Part shown: positions 12,461 to 23,811 of the stretch, one piece after another
Layout: each line of letters starts with the position of its first letter
Numbering within the stretch: the first letter of the stretch is position 1
Source: Cephalotrichum gorgonifer
Lineage: Eukaryota > Ascomycota > Sordariomycetes > Microascales > Microascaceae
Direction: 5' to 3'
NCBI GenBank assembly: GCA_900312665.1
Contig: ONZQ02000003.1
Coordinates: forward strand, 392,648 to 456,647
DNA length: 64,000 nucleotides
The notes under the pieces: model-generated
Database searches by the model: none
What the model was told of the DNA's origin: nothing
What the model saw: only the letters and a program-made list of their open reading frames with translations
Position numbers and translations under genes: made by a program

Positions 12461-14334
12461 ATGCATATCCACGAGATGCTCCTCGAGTCCGAGAGGACCG
12501 GCGAGCCGTCTTTCTCGTTTGAGTACTTCCCACCCAAGACCGCCCAGGGTGTGCAGAACCTGTACGACCGCATGGAGCGAATGTCATTGTTGGGCCCCAA
12601 GTTCATCGACGTGACCTGGGGAGCTGGCGGCAACATCGCCGACCTGACCAACGAGATGGTAGTCCAGGCCCAGACCCTCATGGGCCTGGAGAGCTGCATG
12701 CACCTGACCTGCACCGACATGGGCCTCGAGAAGGTCAACGACGCGCTACGGAAAGCATACAAGTCCGGATGCACGAATATCTTGGCACTCAGGGGTGACC
12801 CGCCGAGAGACAAGGAGAAGTGGGAGGCCACCGACAGCGGCTTCACCTACGCCAAGGACCTGGTTGGGCATATCCGCGACGCTTACGGCAGCCACTTTGA
12901 CATCGGTGTCGCCGGCTACCCCGAGGGCTGTGATGACAACAAGGACGAGGAGAGCCTACTCGACCACCTCAAGGAGAAGGTAGACAAGGGCGCGAGCTTC
13001 ATCGTGACCCAAATGTTCTACGACGCCGACAACTTCCTGCGCTGGGTGCGGCGGGTACGGGAGCGTGGCGTGACCGTGCCCATCCTCCCGGGGATCATGC
13101 CCATCTCCACGCACGCCGGTTTCTTGCGCCGAGCAAACCACATGGGCTGCAAAATCCCCCCGGAGTGGGTGGCTGCCATCGAGCCCGTCAAGAACGACGA
13201 CGCCGCCGTGCGAGAGGTGGGCAAGAAGCTCGTCGCCGACATGTGCCGCAAGCTCCTCAGCTCGGGCCTCATCCACCACCTCCACTTCTACACCATGAAC
13301 CTTGCCCACTCGACGCGCATGGTTCTCCAGGAGCTCGACTGGCTTCCCTCGGCCGAGCGACCCCTCAAGCATGCCCTGCCGTGGAAGCAGTCGCTGGGTC
13401 TGGGCCGCCGCGAGGAGGACGTGCGCCCCATCTTCTGGAGGAACCGCAACAAGTCGTACGTGCTGCGCACGCAGGACTGGGACGAGTTCCCCAACGGCCG
13501 TTGGGGCGACTCTCGGTCTCCGGCCTTCGGCGAGCTGGACACCTACGGGATCCGCCTCCCGGGCACCAACGAGCAAAACAGGGAGAAGTGGGGGGAGCCT
13601 AAGGCGGTGCGCGACATCGCGAACCTGTTCGTCGATTACCTCGAGAACCGCCTCGAGACGCTCCCCTGGAGCGAGAGCCCGCTCACGGACGAGGGTCTCG
13701 TCATCCGCGACGACCTCGTGACCCTCAACCGGCGCGGCCTCATCACCATGAACTCGCAGCCGGCCGTCAACGGTGTCAAGTCGGACCATCCTATCCACGG
13801 GTGGGGTCCGCCTAACGGCTATGTTTACCAGAAGTCGTATCTCGAGCTGCTCGTGCACCCGGATCTCTACAAGGACATCATCGCGCGAATCGCACGGCAC
13901 CCGGACATTACGTACTATGCCGTCACGAAAAACGGGGACCTCGAGACTAACGCGCCGTCGGATGGGCCCAACGCCGTCACGTGGGGTGTGTTCCCGGGCA
14001 AGGAGATCGTGCAGCCGACCATCGTCGAGACCGTCAGCTTCCTGGCGTGGAAAGACGAGGCGTACAAGCTCGGTATCGATTGGGCGCACTGCTTCGACGC
14101 GGGGAGCCCGAGTCGGAGGTTGATTGAGGGGGTCATGGATTCATGGTACCTCGTAAATATCGGTAAGTCGTGTTTCTTCCACCAGGCTCAGTGAGGCGGG
14201 TCCTTGCTAACTCGCTTCCAGTCAACAACGATTTCCAGCAGGGCCGTGCCATCTTTGAGCTCTTTGACGGGCTAGAGGTCAAGGACATGGACGTGCCGGC
14301 CGTCGAAGCCCCTCCGGCGACGGACGGAGCCTAG
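12461..14334 (+). CDS. met13: Methylenetetrahydrofolate reductase (Met13-like)
   Basis: Reduces 5,10-methylene-THF to 5-methyl-THF, the methyl donor for methionine synthesis; cytosolic flavoprotein. Exons 12461-14162 and 14222-14334 (59-nt intron, donor GTAAGT, branch GCTAAC, acceptor TTCCAG) give 604 aa, the usual eukaryotic length. The N-terminal TIM-barrel catalytic domain (about 1-300) shows SFEYFPPKTAQG, FIDVTWGAGG, HLTCTDM, NILALRGDPP, VAGYPEG, FIVTQMFYDAD and PGIMPI. The C-terminal half (about 330-604) corresponds to the regulatory, SAM-responsive domain. The start was chosen because residues 1-25 align in length with yeast Met13 and the frame is not open further upstream with similarity. 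Without the second exon the protein would lose its conserved end (NNDFQQGRAIFELFDGLEV). Confidence 0.97.
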
Positions 14335-17300
14335 GGCTCAATCAGTCGTCCCAACATTTCATTTCTCACTGCGTCCAATTTCTTACATTAGCGTCCACTG
14401 AGATTAAGCGAATAGAGGTTCCAACACCTCCAACGCTTCCACAACGAAAAACACGATAACGAATCCATCAACTGCATATCTAGAACGGCGTTCAACTCCG
14501 GTTTTCATTATATTCCTCCCTCCCCATTCCCTTCTCACACCTTGCGTCTCTCTCATCGGGGTTACTGGTGTTTATTTTGCTCGGAGGAGATGAATATTTT
14601 TTTGTCTTATTTTGCCTTTCTTGTGTTTTCGGGGAGGGAGAGAATCGTTTTCTCTTTTTTTCAACAAAAGATACCCGGGGAAACAAACATAAACGCCATG
14701 AATAAAAGTCTGATACAGGGCATCATTTTTTTCAAAGTACCACCGCGCCTTGGCGCTTTTCCTTGCTTTACTCGGGGAGCTAAGGTTGCGGTTGCAAGGG
14801 GGGGGGGGAGACGGGGCACTGGTTTACAAGCATTATATTCACTATTTCTCCGTATATGTCTCGATTTGGTCATGGACGAGGTGTTAGATACGGGATGGTG
14901 TTAGGGAGAGATCAACATCGAGAGCCCCTGTCGCCGTCTAGGTTTCATTGGTGCCCGCGAATGGTGGTCGATACTGTGTGGCGTTAGGGCGGATCTCCTA
15001 GGAACATGGGCCCCCCCAAACGGATTGCCCGTGCGGTTTACTTTATCGCTTGGGGTGGTTGGTGTTGCCCGACGATTCTGGAGGAGGCGGGTCGAGATGG
15101 ACCAAGCAAGAGGCCGGGTTGAGGGAGGCGATTGTGAGCAAGACTAGGAGACGTCGAGACGGAAGCAAGGGGATCCCTAAGCAAGCGGCATGAAGCGGTG
15201 GCTCATGATTATGGGAGGGCAGGCGGCTTCGGATGGGAGGTAGCAATTACTAAGGGGCGCCATTTAAAGGATATTACAGAGACATCTTGGCGGAGGCGCA
15301 TCCGTGGCCGCGAGGAGGCTGTCGCGTGGTAGCATACCCGGAGCAGTTGCATCCTTGAGGCGGCTCAGGCTCCAACGAGGACGATGAGCGCTCGCGACGG
15401 GTATGTACACTACCCGTACTTGCAAACGACTGGTGGCATTGGAAAGTTGGGATGGTGGACGGACGGGCGGGTGGGTGCTTTCGATATGAAGATCCGTGTG
15501 CCAAGCTAGCCAGTCCTTGGCCTGGGAAGATTATCTCAGCCAGCGCCAAGAAAGGTAAAGGGGAACCGCAAGATGCTGGCGCGAGCTCTGCTTGGTCAAA
15601 GGGCGAGCTCGGTCCTTCGGTGGGGAAGGAATTACAGGGGGTAAGTGGAGCGGTGAATGAGGTTAATCTCAGTTTGCCGATTGCGAATGAAATTGCTCCT
15701 TGCCCTTGAAAAATGGGCGTTGGAGTCCCTGCTGCATGTGCAATGAGGAATCGGCGACCTGGGCACATGTGTGTACTTACTTACTTTACTTGTACGTCGT
15801 CCACATTTGACGAAGCACAAATATCACCCCCACGGACCTCAAGATTACGCTATCGTTCGTATTATTCCGATCCCGAGTCGAGACGACACCCGGACTGATG
15901 ATTCGATACGACACCTTAGAGAGTCTCTTGATACCAGAGCCAGGGTGGACGGGTACAAGGACGGGAAGCTTCCACACACACACACCACACCCGATGCGCG
16001 AAGTGTCCTCTAATACGGAAAATACTCGTACCCGTACTCGTACATCACCGATCTGCAGAGTTGTGGGTCATATACATCCCAGGCAATAAGCGCCCCTGGA
16101 TTAGAGGTGGATATACAAGGACTTGTAATACCAAATCGAACGAGATAGGTCGTTCGTACTCGTACACTCGTTCGTACCCGTACCCGTACACTGGATGTTT
16201 CGAAAACCCAATAATAGGTACTCGTTCTCGTAAGTCTGCATCGCCAGCCAAATCCCGGCCAGTGAGTGAGTGTAGTGTTCCCCGCCCTCTCCTGGATAAA
16301 ACGGTAAAAATGACATCCTCCTCCCCGCCTCTATCGACCACGAGTATGTAATGACAGGACGACGCCACGGCAAGATAGTGCAAGATAGTAAGACAAATTC
16401 AGCCGGCCGTGACTTCCTCGCTCGCCCTGCCCTGCAAAGAAAAGTCCTTGCATTACGAGTACATCTTACTAGTACTGCGCCTGGGGCGCGCTCACGCAAG
16501 TACGTAGGTGGTGCATGATTTGCGAGGTACTCGTACATGTACTCCGTACCCGAAACCTATCTCCGCCCCGCCGCTCTGCAGGGAACTACTACATAATACT
16601 ACCAAAAGCCCTCGGTAGCCAGCACTCCATGGGTCCGGGAGTCGGCGCTAGGAGATAAAAGAGTACCAGTACTTCGTAAAATGACACCTCCTCTTGGCCC
16701 TGGACCCCCAAACTAAAACTAAGGGGACCATGGAAATCCTTTTTTTTAGTCCAGCTTCTTCGCCATGATACTTGTTACGAGTAGGTACCGTACGTACCCC
16801 CGACTTATTAGTGGTGACTAGCGGCTTCCGAGTACTTGTAAGCTCTCCCGGGTCCCCCTTTCCCCCCTTTGCCACGCGCCCCCCCTTTTGGACATACTTC
16901 CGCCCGTCCTCGTTTTTTGTGGAATTATTTTATTTTCTCGTAACTCAATGCTCGTGTGTTTCGATATTTCATCTTTTGTTTTAGACCTGTGAACGAGTGA
17001 CGAACTAGACGTGTTCGTTACGAGAAAGCCCGGGACGAGAGAGACAGGCTTGTCTGGGAGGTGCGCATGCTATTAGTGCTGACGACTCTCTTTTGATCGA
17101 CTTCAACGACATATCTATCTATCTGTACGAGTACGAGAACACGTCGCAAAGCCGAAAAGGAAAAGCCGCTGGCGACGAGGACCATTTCCGACTTGAAATC
17201 CCACTGCTCCCTCTTCGACGACAGACAACCGCTACCTACGCCCAACGCAACAACGGCAACGGCAACGGCAGCAGCAGCATCAGTTAGCGGCATCAATCGT

Positions 17301-17531
17301 TTTGCTTGCGAAGCGTTCACGAAGTCATCTCGCCACTACCATTGGTTCTCCTAACACACCCTCGCTAACGAGTACGAGTACGAGTACGCCTTTCTTCTCG
17401 ATGAACATATTATTGGGATAAAACATCCCGACTCGTTATCCACACCTTCGTTTTCCTCCGCCTCTTCTCTTTTGAGCGACCTGTTATTATTTTTTTAATC
17501 CAACCTTCCGCTTAACGCGGACACCGAAAAG
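14335..17531. other. Spacer rich in TACTCGTA-type words
   Basis: No gene is supportable here. The first part holds the MTHFR 3' UTR; the last 150 bases should be the leader of the glycosyltransferase gene. The middle is marked by repeated short palindromic words (see the repeat entry at 15980-17390). Homopolymer runs occur at 14801 and 16740. Confidence 0.6.
15980..17390. repeat. Cluster of degenerate GTACGAGTAC / TACTCGTA / TACTCCGTA words
   Basis: Within 1.4 kb there are many copies or near copies of a short, mostly palindromic word: 16022-16045, 16150-16195, 16205-16225, 16455-16475, 16525-16550, 16776-16798, 16829-16841, 17126-17138, and a perfect tandem (ACGAGT)n at 17368-17388. Both orientations occur because the core is near-palindromic. 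Similar words recur in other spacers of the window (5405-5450, 44314-44329, 47580-47900) but I did not notice them in exons. Confidence 0.7.
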
Positions 17532-19250
17532 ATGCTCTCGAAGCCCCTATTATCAAGGGTGATGACCATCTTCTCCCGTGTCACTCCCCGCCGCATCCGC
17601 CCCGTCCATGCCCTCCTCATACTCGTCGTCATCTCCGTCGTCTTCCTCTCCCGCTCGCGACACAACCACCCCGGGCAGGCAGCGAATCAGAGCGCATTCA
17701 CCTACACTGATGGGCAGACATCGCGCCCCTGGGAGGAAGTAGGCACCCCTCCCCCGCCCCCGCGCGTGGCCCCTGAGACGGCGTGGCTGAACGACGTCGT
17801 CGATGCCGCCGGCCTCCCCAAGGATGTGCGCTACTTCTCCCTCCGGATAAAACCGGAGCTCAACGAGACGCGGCCGACGATGACCTTCCTAGACGAGCCG
17901 TTCATGCACAGCGGGTTCAGGGGCGTGAGGTCCGACAGCGACGTGAAACTGGCGGCCGACAGGACGGTCCACCTGCCCATCGCCCCGGGGCCGAAGATGA
18001 CCGAGGTGGACGCGAGTTCGTTGCTCTTCGCGATATCGACCTCGTACGCGAGGCTGACGAGAGACGGGGACGCCATCATCCGGGACTGGACGAGGTGGCT
18101 GACGAACGGGAAGAGGAAGACAAACGGGGCCAATCTGGTGCTCACGCTGCGACAGGCGGACAAGACGCAAGTGGAGACAATAAGCGAAAAGCTGAAGAAG
18201 GCCGGGATCCAGGCCATGGTGTCGGCCGAGGAGGCCGCCGACAGCCCGACGAGGTATATGGAGCTCATCAGGTTCCTCGCCGTACGCACGACGGCCAAGG
18301 AGTTCGAGGCCTTCTCGCAGAAGAAGTACCTAGCCGTGATCGACGACGACACCTTCTTCCCTGACATCGGCCGGCTACTCGAGGCTCTGAAGCCGTTCAA
18401 TCCGGCCGAGGCGCACTATATCGGGATGCCCTCCGAGAGGTCCGACTGGGTCGTCGACGCGGCCCAGACGGTGACCTACGGCGGCGGCGCCGTCTTCTTC
18501 ACACCGCCCGCGGCCGTCAAGGTCTCGCAGCTGTCCTGCCTTGGCATGGGCCCCGTGACGCAGGACGAGAACGGGCAGGAGCAGATCGGCCCGGGGACGC
18601 TGGGGTTCACGAGCCAGTGGGACCATCTCCTCTACGACTGCGTGTCCAGCTACACGGGCCTGAAGATGCAGGTCCTCCCCTCCTTCTACCTGCCCTCGGA
18701 CGAGAAGTACGGCCAGCACTTCTTCAACTACGACCTCGGCATCCAGCCCCTCACCCTCCACCGGCCGCGCAACCGCCACCTCCTCGACCCGGGCAAGGCC
18801 ACGTCGCTGTCCCCGTTGTTCAACCCCTCCACCTTCCTCCAGCGATACAACTTCAACGACAAGTGGGTGCTCGTGAACGGGTACACTCTCTCCCACTACG
18901 CCGCCGGCTCGTCGACGGCCCGGCTCGGCTCCCCCGGCGCGCCTGCCCCGAACGCCGAGAGGCGCGTCAAGAACATGAGGCCGCTCAAGCCGAACCTGTC
19001 CATCCACGAAGAGGGCCGCAACCCGGGCGACTGGGACGTTGTGACGTGGGCCGGCAGCAGGCGCGTGTGGAACTTCATCGACGCGCGGAGGGACATGCAG
19101 ACGGGCGAAGTGTGGCACGCGTACGTGAGGAGGAAGGACGACGCGGGCGAATTTACGGATAACAGGAGGAACGAGGACAAGTCTGGGTACGACTATGTCA
19201 TTGTGTTGATATGGGAGCCCCTTCCTGAAGATCAGGCGAAGGAGGCGTAA
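17532..19250 (+). CDS. Type II membrane glycosyltransferase, GT31-like
   Basis: Single exon, 572 aa. A basic N-terminus is followed by one membrane anchor at about residues 25-41 (HALLILVVISVVFLS), then a Pro-rich stem, the topology of a Golgi type II glycosyltransferase. The luminal part has the DxD-type nucleotide-sugar/metal motif in AVIDDDTFFPDIGRLL and a downstream YGGGAVFFTPPAA segment typical of fungal proteins annotated as GT31. A conserved acidic acceptor region (QWDHLLYDC) and HFFNYDLGIQPLTLHRP follow. Sugar and acceptor specificity cannot be read from the sequence. It is convergent with the oligopeptide transporter gene. Confidence 0.78.
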   Translation: MLSKPLLSRVMTIFSRVTPRRIRPVHALLILVVISVVFLSRSRHNHPGQAANQSAFTYTDGQTSRPWEEVGTPPPPPRVAPETAWLNDVVDAAGLPKDVRYFSLRIKPELNETRPTMTFLDEPFMHSGFRGVRSDSDVKLAADRTVHLPIAPGPKMTEVDASSLLFAISTSYARLTRDGDAIIRDWTRWLTNGKRKTNGANLVLTLRQADKTQVETISEKLKKAGIQAMVSAEEAADSPTRYMELIRFLAVRTTAKEFEAFSQKKYLAVIDDDTFFPDIGRLLEALKPFNPAEAHYIGMPSERSDWVVDAAQTVTYGGGAVFFTPPAAVKVSQLSCLGMGPVTQDENGQEQIGPGTLGFTSQWDHLLYDCVSSYTGLKMQVLPSFYLPSDEKYGQHFFNYDLGIQPLTLHRPRNRHLLDPGKATSLSPLFNPSTFLQRYNFNDKWVLVNGYTLSHYAAGSSTARLGSPGAPAPNAERRVKNMRPLKPNLSIHEEGRNPGDWDVVTWAGSRRVWNFIDARRDMQTGEVWHAYVRRKDDAGEFTDNRRNEDKSGYDYVIVLIWEPLPEDQAKEA

Positions 19251-20501
19251 ACGGGGATAAAAAGGTGGGGAGGGGGGGTGAAGAGAGAGAGGAAGGAAGG
19301 CGGCGGGGCCGTTGGTTGTTTTTTATAGCTTTCTTGTCTATAGTGGATGATTTCTTCTTCTTCTTGTTTACTTTTTTTTTCTCCTTTCTTTTGTCTCGGA
19401 GTCCCCCCCCCCTTCCTTTCCTTCTCCCCATGTTTCTTGGCGGGGGAAGGTTTCCCTGATGGGGACTTTCTTTTCTTTTGGAATATCTTCTTTTCTTTTT
19501 CTTCTTGCATAGGAACATGGGGAAGAATGATAGGGGCTTTTTTTCTTTCTTTTTGGGGGGTTATACGAGTAAGGGTGTTCCTTGTTCTTGGGGGTGTGTG
19601 GTGTAAGCGTTAGAACTGGGGGTGTAACTTTTTTTTCATCCTTTTTTTTTTACCTTCTCTGAGGAAAGAAGGAAAGACTTTTTGGGAAGGAGTAGAAGAA
19701 ATCTAATTTAGATAATGATATCACATGCCAACCCAACTTCTCAATCTGTCTCTTATGTTCCCTTTCCTTCTTCCATTTTCCGCTCTTTCCTGTAGCGATG
19801 CTCTCCGCCCTACCTTCGTTACCTCTTACTAGTTTTAACTCCTCGCTCCTTGAGCCCGTGTAACTTACTTGGTCGGTTTTGGGTATATGGCCTGGTGGCA
19901 CGCTGGCGCTGGCTTAATGCCGGCCAACCACTCAACATCAGCGTCATGAGACAACACGGCATCGCTCAGAGGTTCGACTAGATGGTGGCCTATGTATGCT
20001 GTTGGGTCCGGTGATACATATTACCCTTCTTTTTTTCTCTTTTTGTTGGACAGTTGTTGGACAGATTTGTCATGGTGAAGTCTATATGTATTCCTTATGA
20101 AATCAGGTGCTAAATGCTATAAATAAAAACACACACGCCCTCCTTTTTTTCTCCTCCCTGTGATGCTAAAAGTGGGAGGTGTATGCAGCAATCCTCCTTG
20201 CGCTTGCTCGGCTATTTACTCGTAACGAGGAACTCCGTAATGATGATGATAGGTGATAGGTGATAGATGATGATAGATGGTGGATGATGAGTATGACAAT
20301 AGACGATGGGTGTGAGGATAGATGATGAGTATGATGGATGTATGAAGGCGACAGCAATGAGGAGGAGGATGGTATTGATGGCAGTGGTGACGGTCATTGC
20401 GCATGTAGGAACGAATATGCATCCCAGCGAGAACGAGCTCCATCCCAACCCGAGGCGGTCTTCGATATCCAAAAGAAGAAGAAGCTTCTATCAAAACCCG
20501 G
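19251..20501. other. Convergent spacer, T-rich 3' region and GATGAT tract
   Basis: Lies between the 3' ends of the glycosyltransferase and the OPT gene. The first 400 bases are extremely T/pyrimidine-rich with long T and C runs, as expected of 3' UTR/termination sequence. A GATGATAG-type low-complexity tract lies at 20240-20345. I see no gene. Confidence 0.65.
20240..20345. repeat. Degenerate GATGAT/GATAG low-complexity tract
   Basis: Imperfect short-period repeat of GATGAT, GATAGGT and GATAGAT words. The short frames on both strands over it are repeat artefacts. Confidence 0.8.
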
Positions 20502-23500
20502 CTACCACGTGTCGGGCCCGAACCTCGACCCCTCCGGCACCTTCAGCCACGCGCACGCCTTCCAGTCGCACCCCTGCTTATACACCTCCGTCCCCCACCA
20601 GCTGAACCCCTTCATGACCCCCGGATATATGAAGCCGAAGAACACCACCACGATCCCGAACGCGAGGCCGGAGTCGAGCGCCGCGCTGAGCGTCATGGTG
20701 TACTTCGACCACCACGCTCCCGCCCGCCTCTTGACTAGGTAGTTGAAGACGAAGCACACGAGCGCCCAGACGGAGAAGTTGAGGCCCGTCGCGGGCGGGA
20801 TCCAGCCCATGGTGCCGAAGATGACGGGGAAGTTGACCTTCCTCAGCGGCGACCCCTTCCTGTCGCGGCTGTACAGCCACACGGGGATGGGCAGCACGGC
20901 GCCGACGAGGAAGAACCACACCAGCGCGCGGTACATCGTCCCGGGCCCGAAGAACTCGGCGGGCCCCACGACGCCCCAGAGTATGGACCCGTTGAAGTGC
21001 ACGCGCGCGATGGGGCACGTGAAGCCGTTGATGGCCTCGGGCGTGCAGAGCCCCCTCACGTTGGCGAACATCCAGTTCAGCACGCCGATCTGCGTCACGG
21101 AAGAGACGAGCGTGGCCACCATCTGCACGGCGAAGAGGATGCGGGGCGGGACCTTCATGTAGTGGCCCAGCTTCAGGTCCGACGCGAACTTTATGCCCTG
21201 GGCGGAGGAGATGTAGCCGTAGGTGACGAAGACCATGTTGGCGATGGGGCGGCCGGGGAAGACGGAGCCGCAGACGAGCTGGCAGATCAGGTAGATGCTG
21301 CTGTGCTGGTTCGTGACGGCCATGATGATGCCGTTGGGTATGAAGAATATCGCGCAGATGGCGAGGGCGAGAAGGAGCCCGTACCAGGGGAGGTGTATGG
21401 GGTAACTAGAAAAGGTTAATTAAGAGCCCCAGAACAAAGAATAGACGGTCCCCATGGTATGAAGTAAACAACAGGGAAGAGGGAGGAAAATAGCGGGGAG
21501 GGGGTGGGGAAAGGGAAGCTCACTATTCGACGAGGAATATGCCAATGGCCAACATGGACACAAACGTCATGAGATACCACGTAATCGGCGCGTCTTGGTA
21601 TCGCTTCATCAGCCGGCTATGGACATCCTCCTTGCCGAGCATACCTTCAACGGACGTCGACGCACGCCTGGGGAGGCCCTCACCGAGTACCGTGCTGGTA
21701 GGCGTGGCGGGCAGGTCCTCGCTCGAGCCCGAGAGCGGCTCGTAGGCGGGCTGTTCTCCCCCCTCGCGGGCGTCCCGGACAGCGCTCTTCCACGTCTTCC
21801 ATATGTCCGGCCCGTACCAGCAGAACGTGTGCGTCAGGAGCGCCGCGAGGCCGGCGAACTGCACGCCGTAGCTCAGGACGTAGGTGATGGGGAGGAAGAC
21901 GCGGCTGTACCCCTCGTACGCGGCCCTGTCGAAGAGGAAGTCCGGGGTCAGGATCCTGCCCACGTCGTAGACCTTGCCCGTGTTGTCAAAGACGGAGGAC
22001 GAGAGCATGGGCAGGTAGGCAGAGGAGTAGACGTTGGCGTAGTAGGCCAGGGGCGCGGCGATCCACATTACGACGACGAGGCCGCCCACAACGTTCATGG
22101 CGGCCCAGAAGGGCACGAGGAGGGGCGAGCCGATGTACGTCACCTGGGCCCAGTCGAAGGTGGCGGGGAACAGGCCCAGGCCGGAGACGACGCCGAAGAG
22201 GTTCGCGACCACGACGTTGTCGGGGGCGAACCAGGTGAGGACGTTGAAGTAGCTGAGGGCCGGGAACAGCAGGCCCGGGAGGAAGTAGAAGAGGAAGGCC
22301 GAGAGCCAGACGATTAGGAAGAACTTCCACCTGCTGATGGTCCAGCCGTTGGCGGGCTTGTTCTCCTCCTTGTGGAGCGTCGAGAACATGGAGGCCGACA
22401 TCAGCGTCGCGGGCCAGATCATGCCGCTCGGCCGGACGAGGAAGCGGCGGGTGATGCCGGCGAAGGTGTAGCCGAGCATCTGGGTCGAGATGGTGAGCAG
22501 GAGCTGGTAGACGATGCTGACCTCCTGGCCGTAGAACTTGTGCTGCTCGACGATCACGTCGGTGGCGAAGGCGAACCCGAAGGCGATGTTGCTGCTCACG
22601 TAGACGCACGTGTGCTCCTTCTCGTTCCAGCGGCCCTGGGCCAGCCAGAGCCTCAGGCGGTGCCGCCTCGTCCTCGGGGGGTGCAGGTGTCGCGGGACGG
22701 CCGCGTCCGTCGCGTCGGACATCCGCCCCCGCCGCACGCCGTCCACGTACTCGTCGATGGGGTCGCCCTGCCGCTTCAACAGCATGTCCCACATGTGGCC
22801 GAGCGGGTGGACTAGTAACAAGGCAATGACTGGTGTAATAGCAACGCTGGGGTATCTTAGGGAGAAGAAGAGGTTGGTGGAGGAGCCGAGGAATGAGAAG
22901 AGGACGGAGAGGGTCCACATCCTGGGGGTGTTGATGGACAGGGAGGTGTTGTCCAGGGGGGAGACGGAGGCGCGTACGACGTCGTAGGGGGAGTTGTCCA
23001 AGTGGTCATGCTCGTCGACTCCCTCGTGGTCCGCGCCGCCGCCGCCCCTGTCGCCATACTCCTCGTCGCAGACGGTGGTCTGGTAGGACCCGTCAGCTTG
23101 ATCCCCCGCCTTGTCATACGTCGCCTTGGCGTCCTCCAACACGGTCGCCGCCATGGAGGCGTCAGGTACCGCGAACCGATCCTCCATGCCCGTGACGAGA
23201 ACGGCACTATCAAGGTCTACCGCGTGGGACAGCCCAGATCCCGAGGCCGATCTGGACTTTCTCTTGGTCGAGGAGCGACCGTCGCCTCGGACCCGCCGTA
23301 GCGGTGCGTTCTCGTCGGAGTCGGGGTCGCTGTCCGTGGACATGTCCTGTGTCGGGCTGGGGGACACGGAGCCGTACGAGGCAGGGAGGGGCTGGCCGCC
23401 GAGGAGGAAGGGGGTTAGGCCCGGAGAGGACGCCGGGCGTCGAGGGATAGAGTTTGAGGGCATCTCGTCGGCGATGGAGGTGCCAGGGCTGCCCAGGGCA

Positions 23501-23811
23501 TGTTCGGGGTCGGGGTTGGGGTCGGGGGGGTCGAGAGCTGGCGGGGCATCGGCGGCAGAGTGGGAGGACGGCGGTACTCGTACGTGGACGAAGGACTCGT
23601 CTTCGGAGGAGGGATCCGCGGCGGCGGAGACGGAGCCGGAGGCCGAGGCGGAGGCCGAGGTGGTGGAGGAGAGGTTGGCGGTGGGATTACTTCGCCCCAA
23701 GGGTCTGAGGACGAGGTCCTCGCTTGAGTTGAATTGCAAGGAGGGGATGGAGTCCGGCCGGTCGGGATTTCTTGTGCCTTGCTTCCCTCGGCGACCGGAA
23801 AACATAGTCAC
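20502..23811 (-). CDS. Oligopeptide transporter (OPT family) with long N-terminal extension
   Basis: Proton-coupled small oligopeptide or peptide-conjugate transporter of the plasma or vacuolar membrane. Exons 23811-21524 and 21405-20502 (donor GTGAGC, acceptor TTCTAG) give 1063 aa, well above the usual 750-900. The first 285 or so residues are hydrophilic, Ser/Asp/Glu-rich and probably disordered. The OPT core begins at NTPRMWTLSVLFSFLGSS and continues with FFSLRYPSVAITPVIALLL, then EKEHTCVYVSSNIAFGFAFA, about 14-16 hydrophobic segments and the late GWIPPATGLNFSVWALVCF block. The usual NPG-containing signature before KEH is replaced by LAQGRWNEKEH. The C-terminus ends in a Lys/Trp-rich loop. 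Substrate is unknown. Confidence 0.9.

Noticed and set aside
12956..14089. 377-codon antisense ORF over the MTHFR gene
   Set aside because: Arg/Val/Glu/His-rich shadow of a GC-biased real gene; no domain and complete overlap with a conserved CDS. The same applies to 18375-19118, 21986-22918 and 49553-50707.
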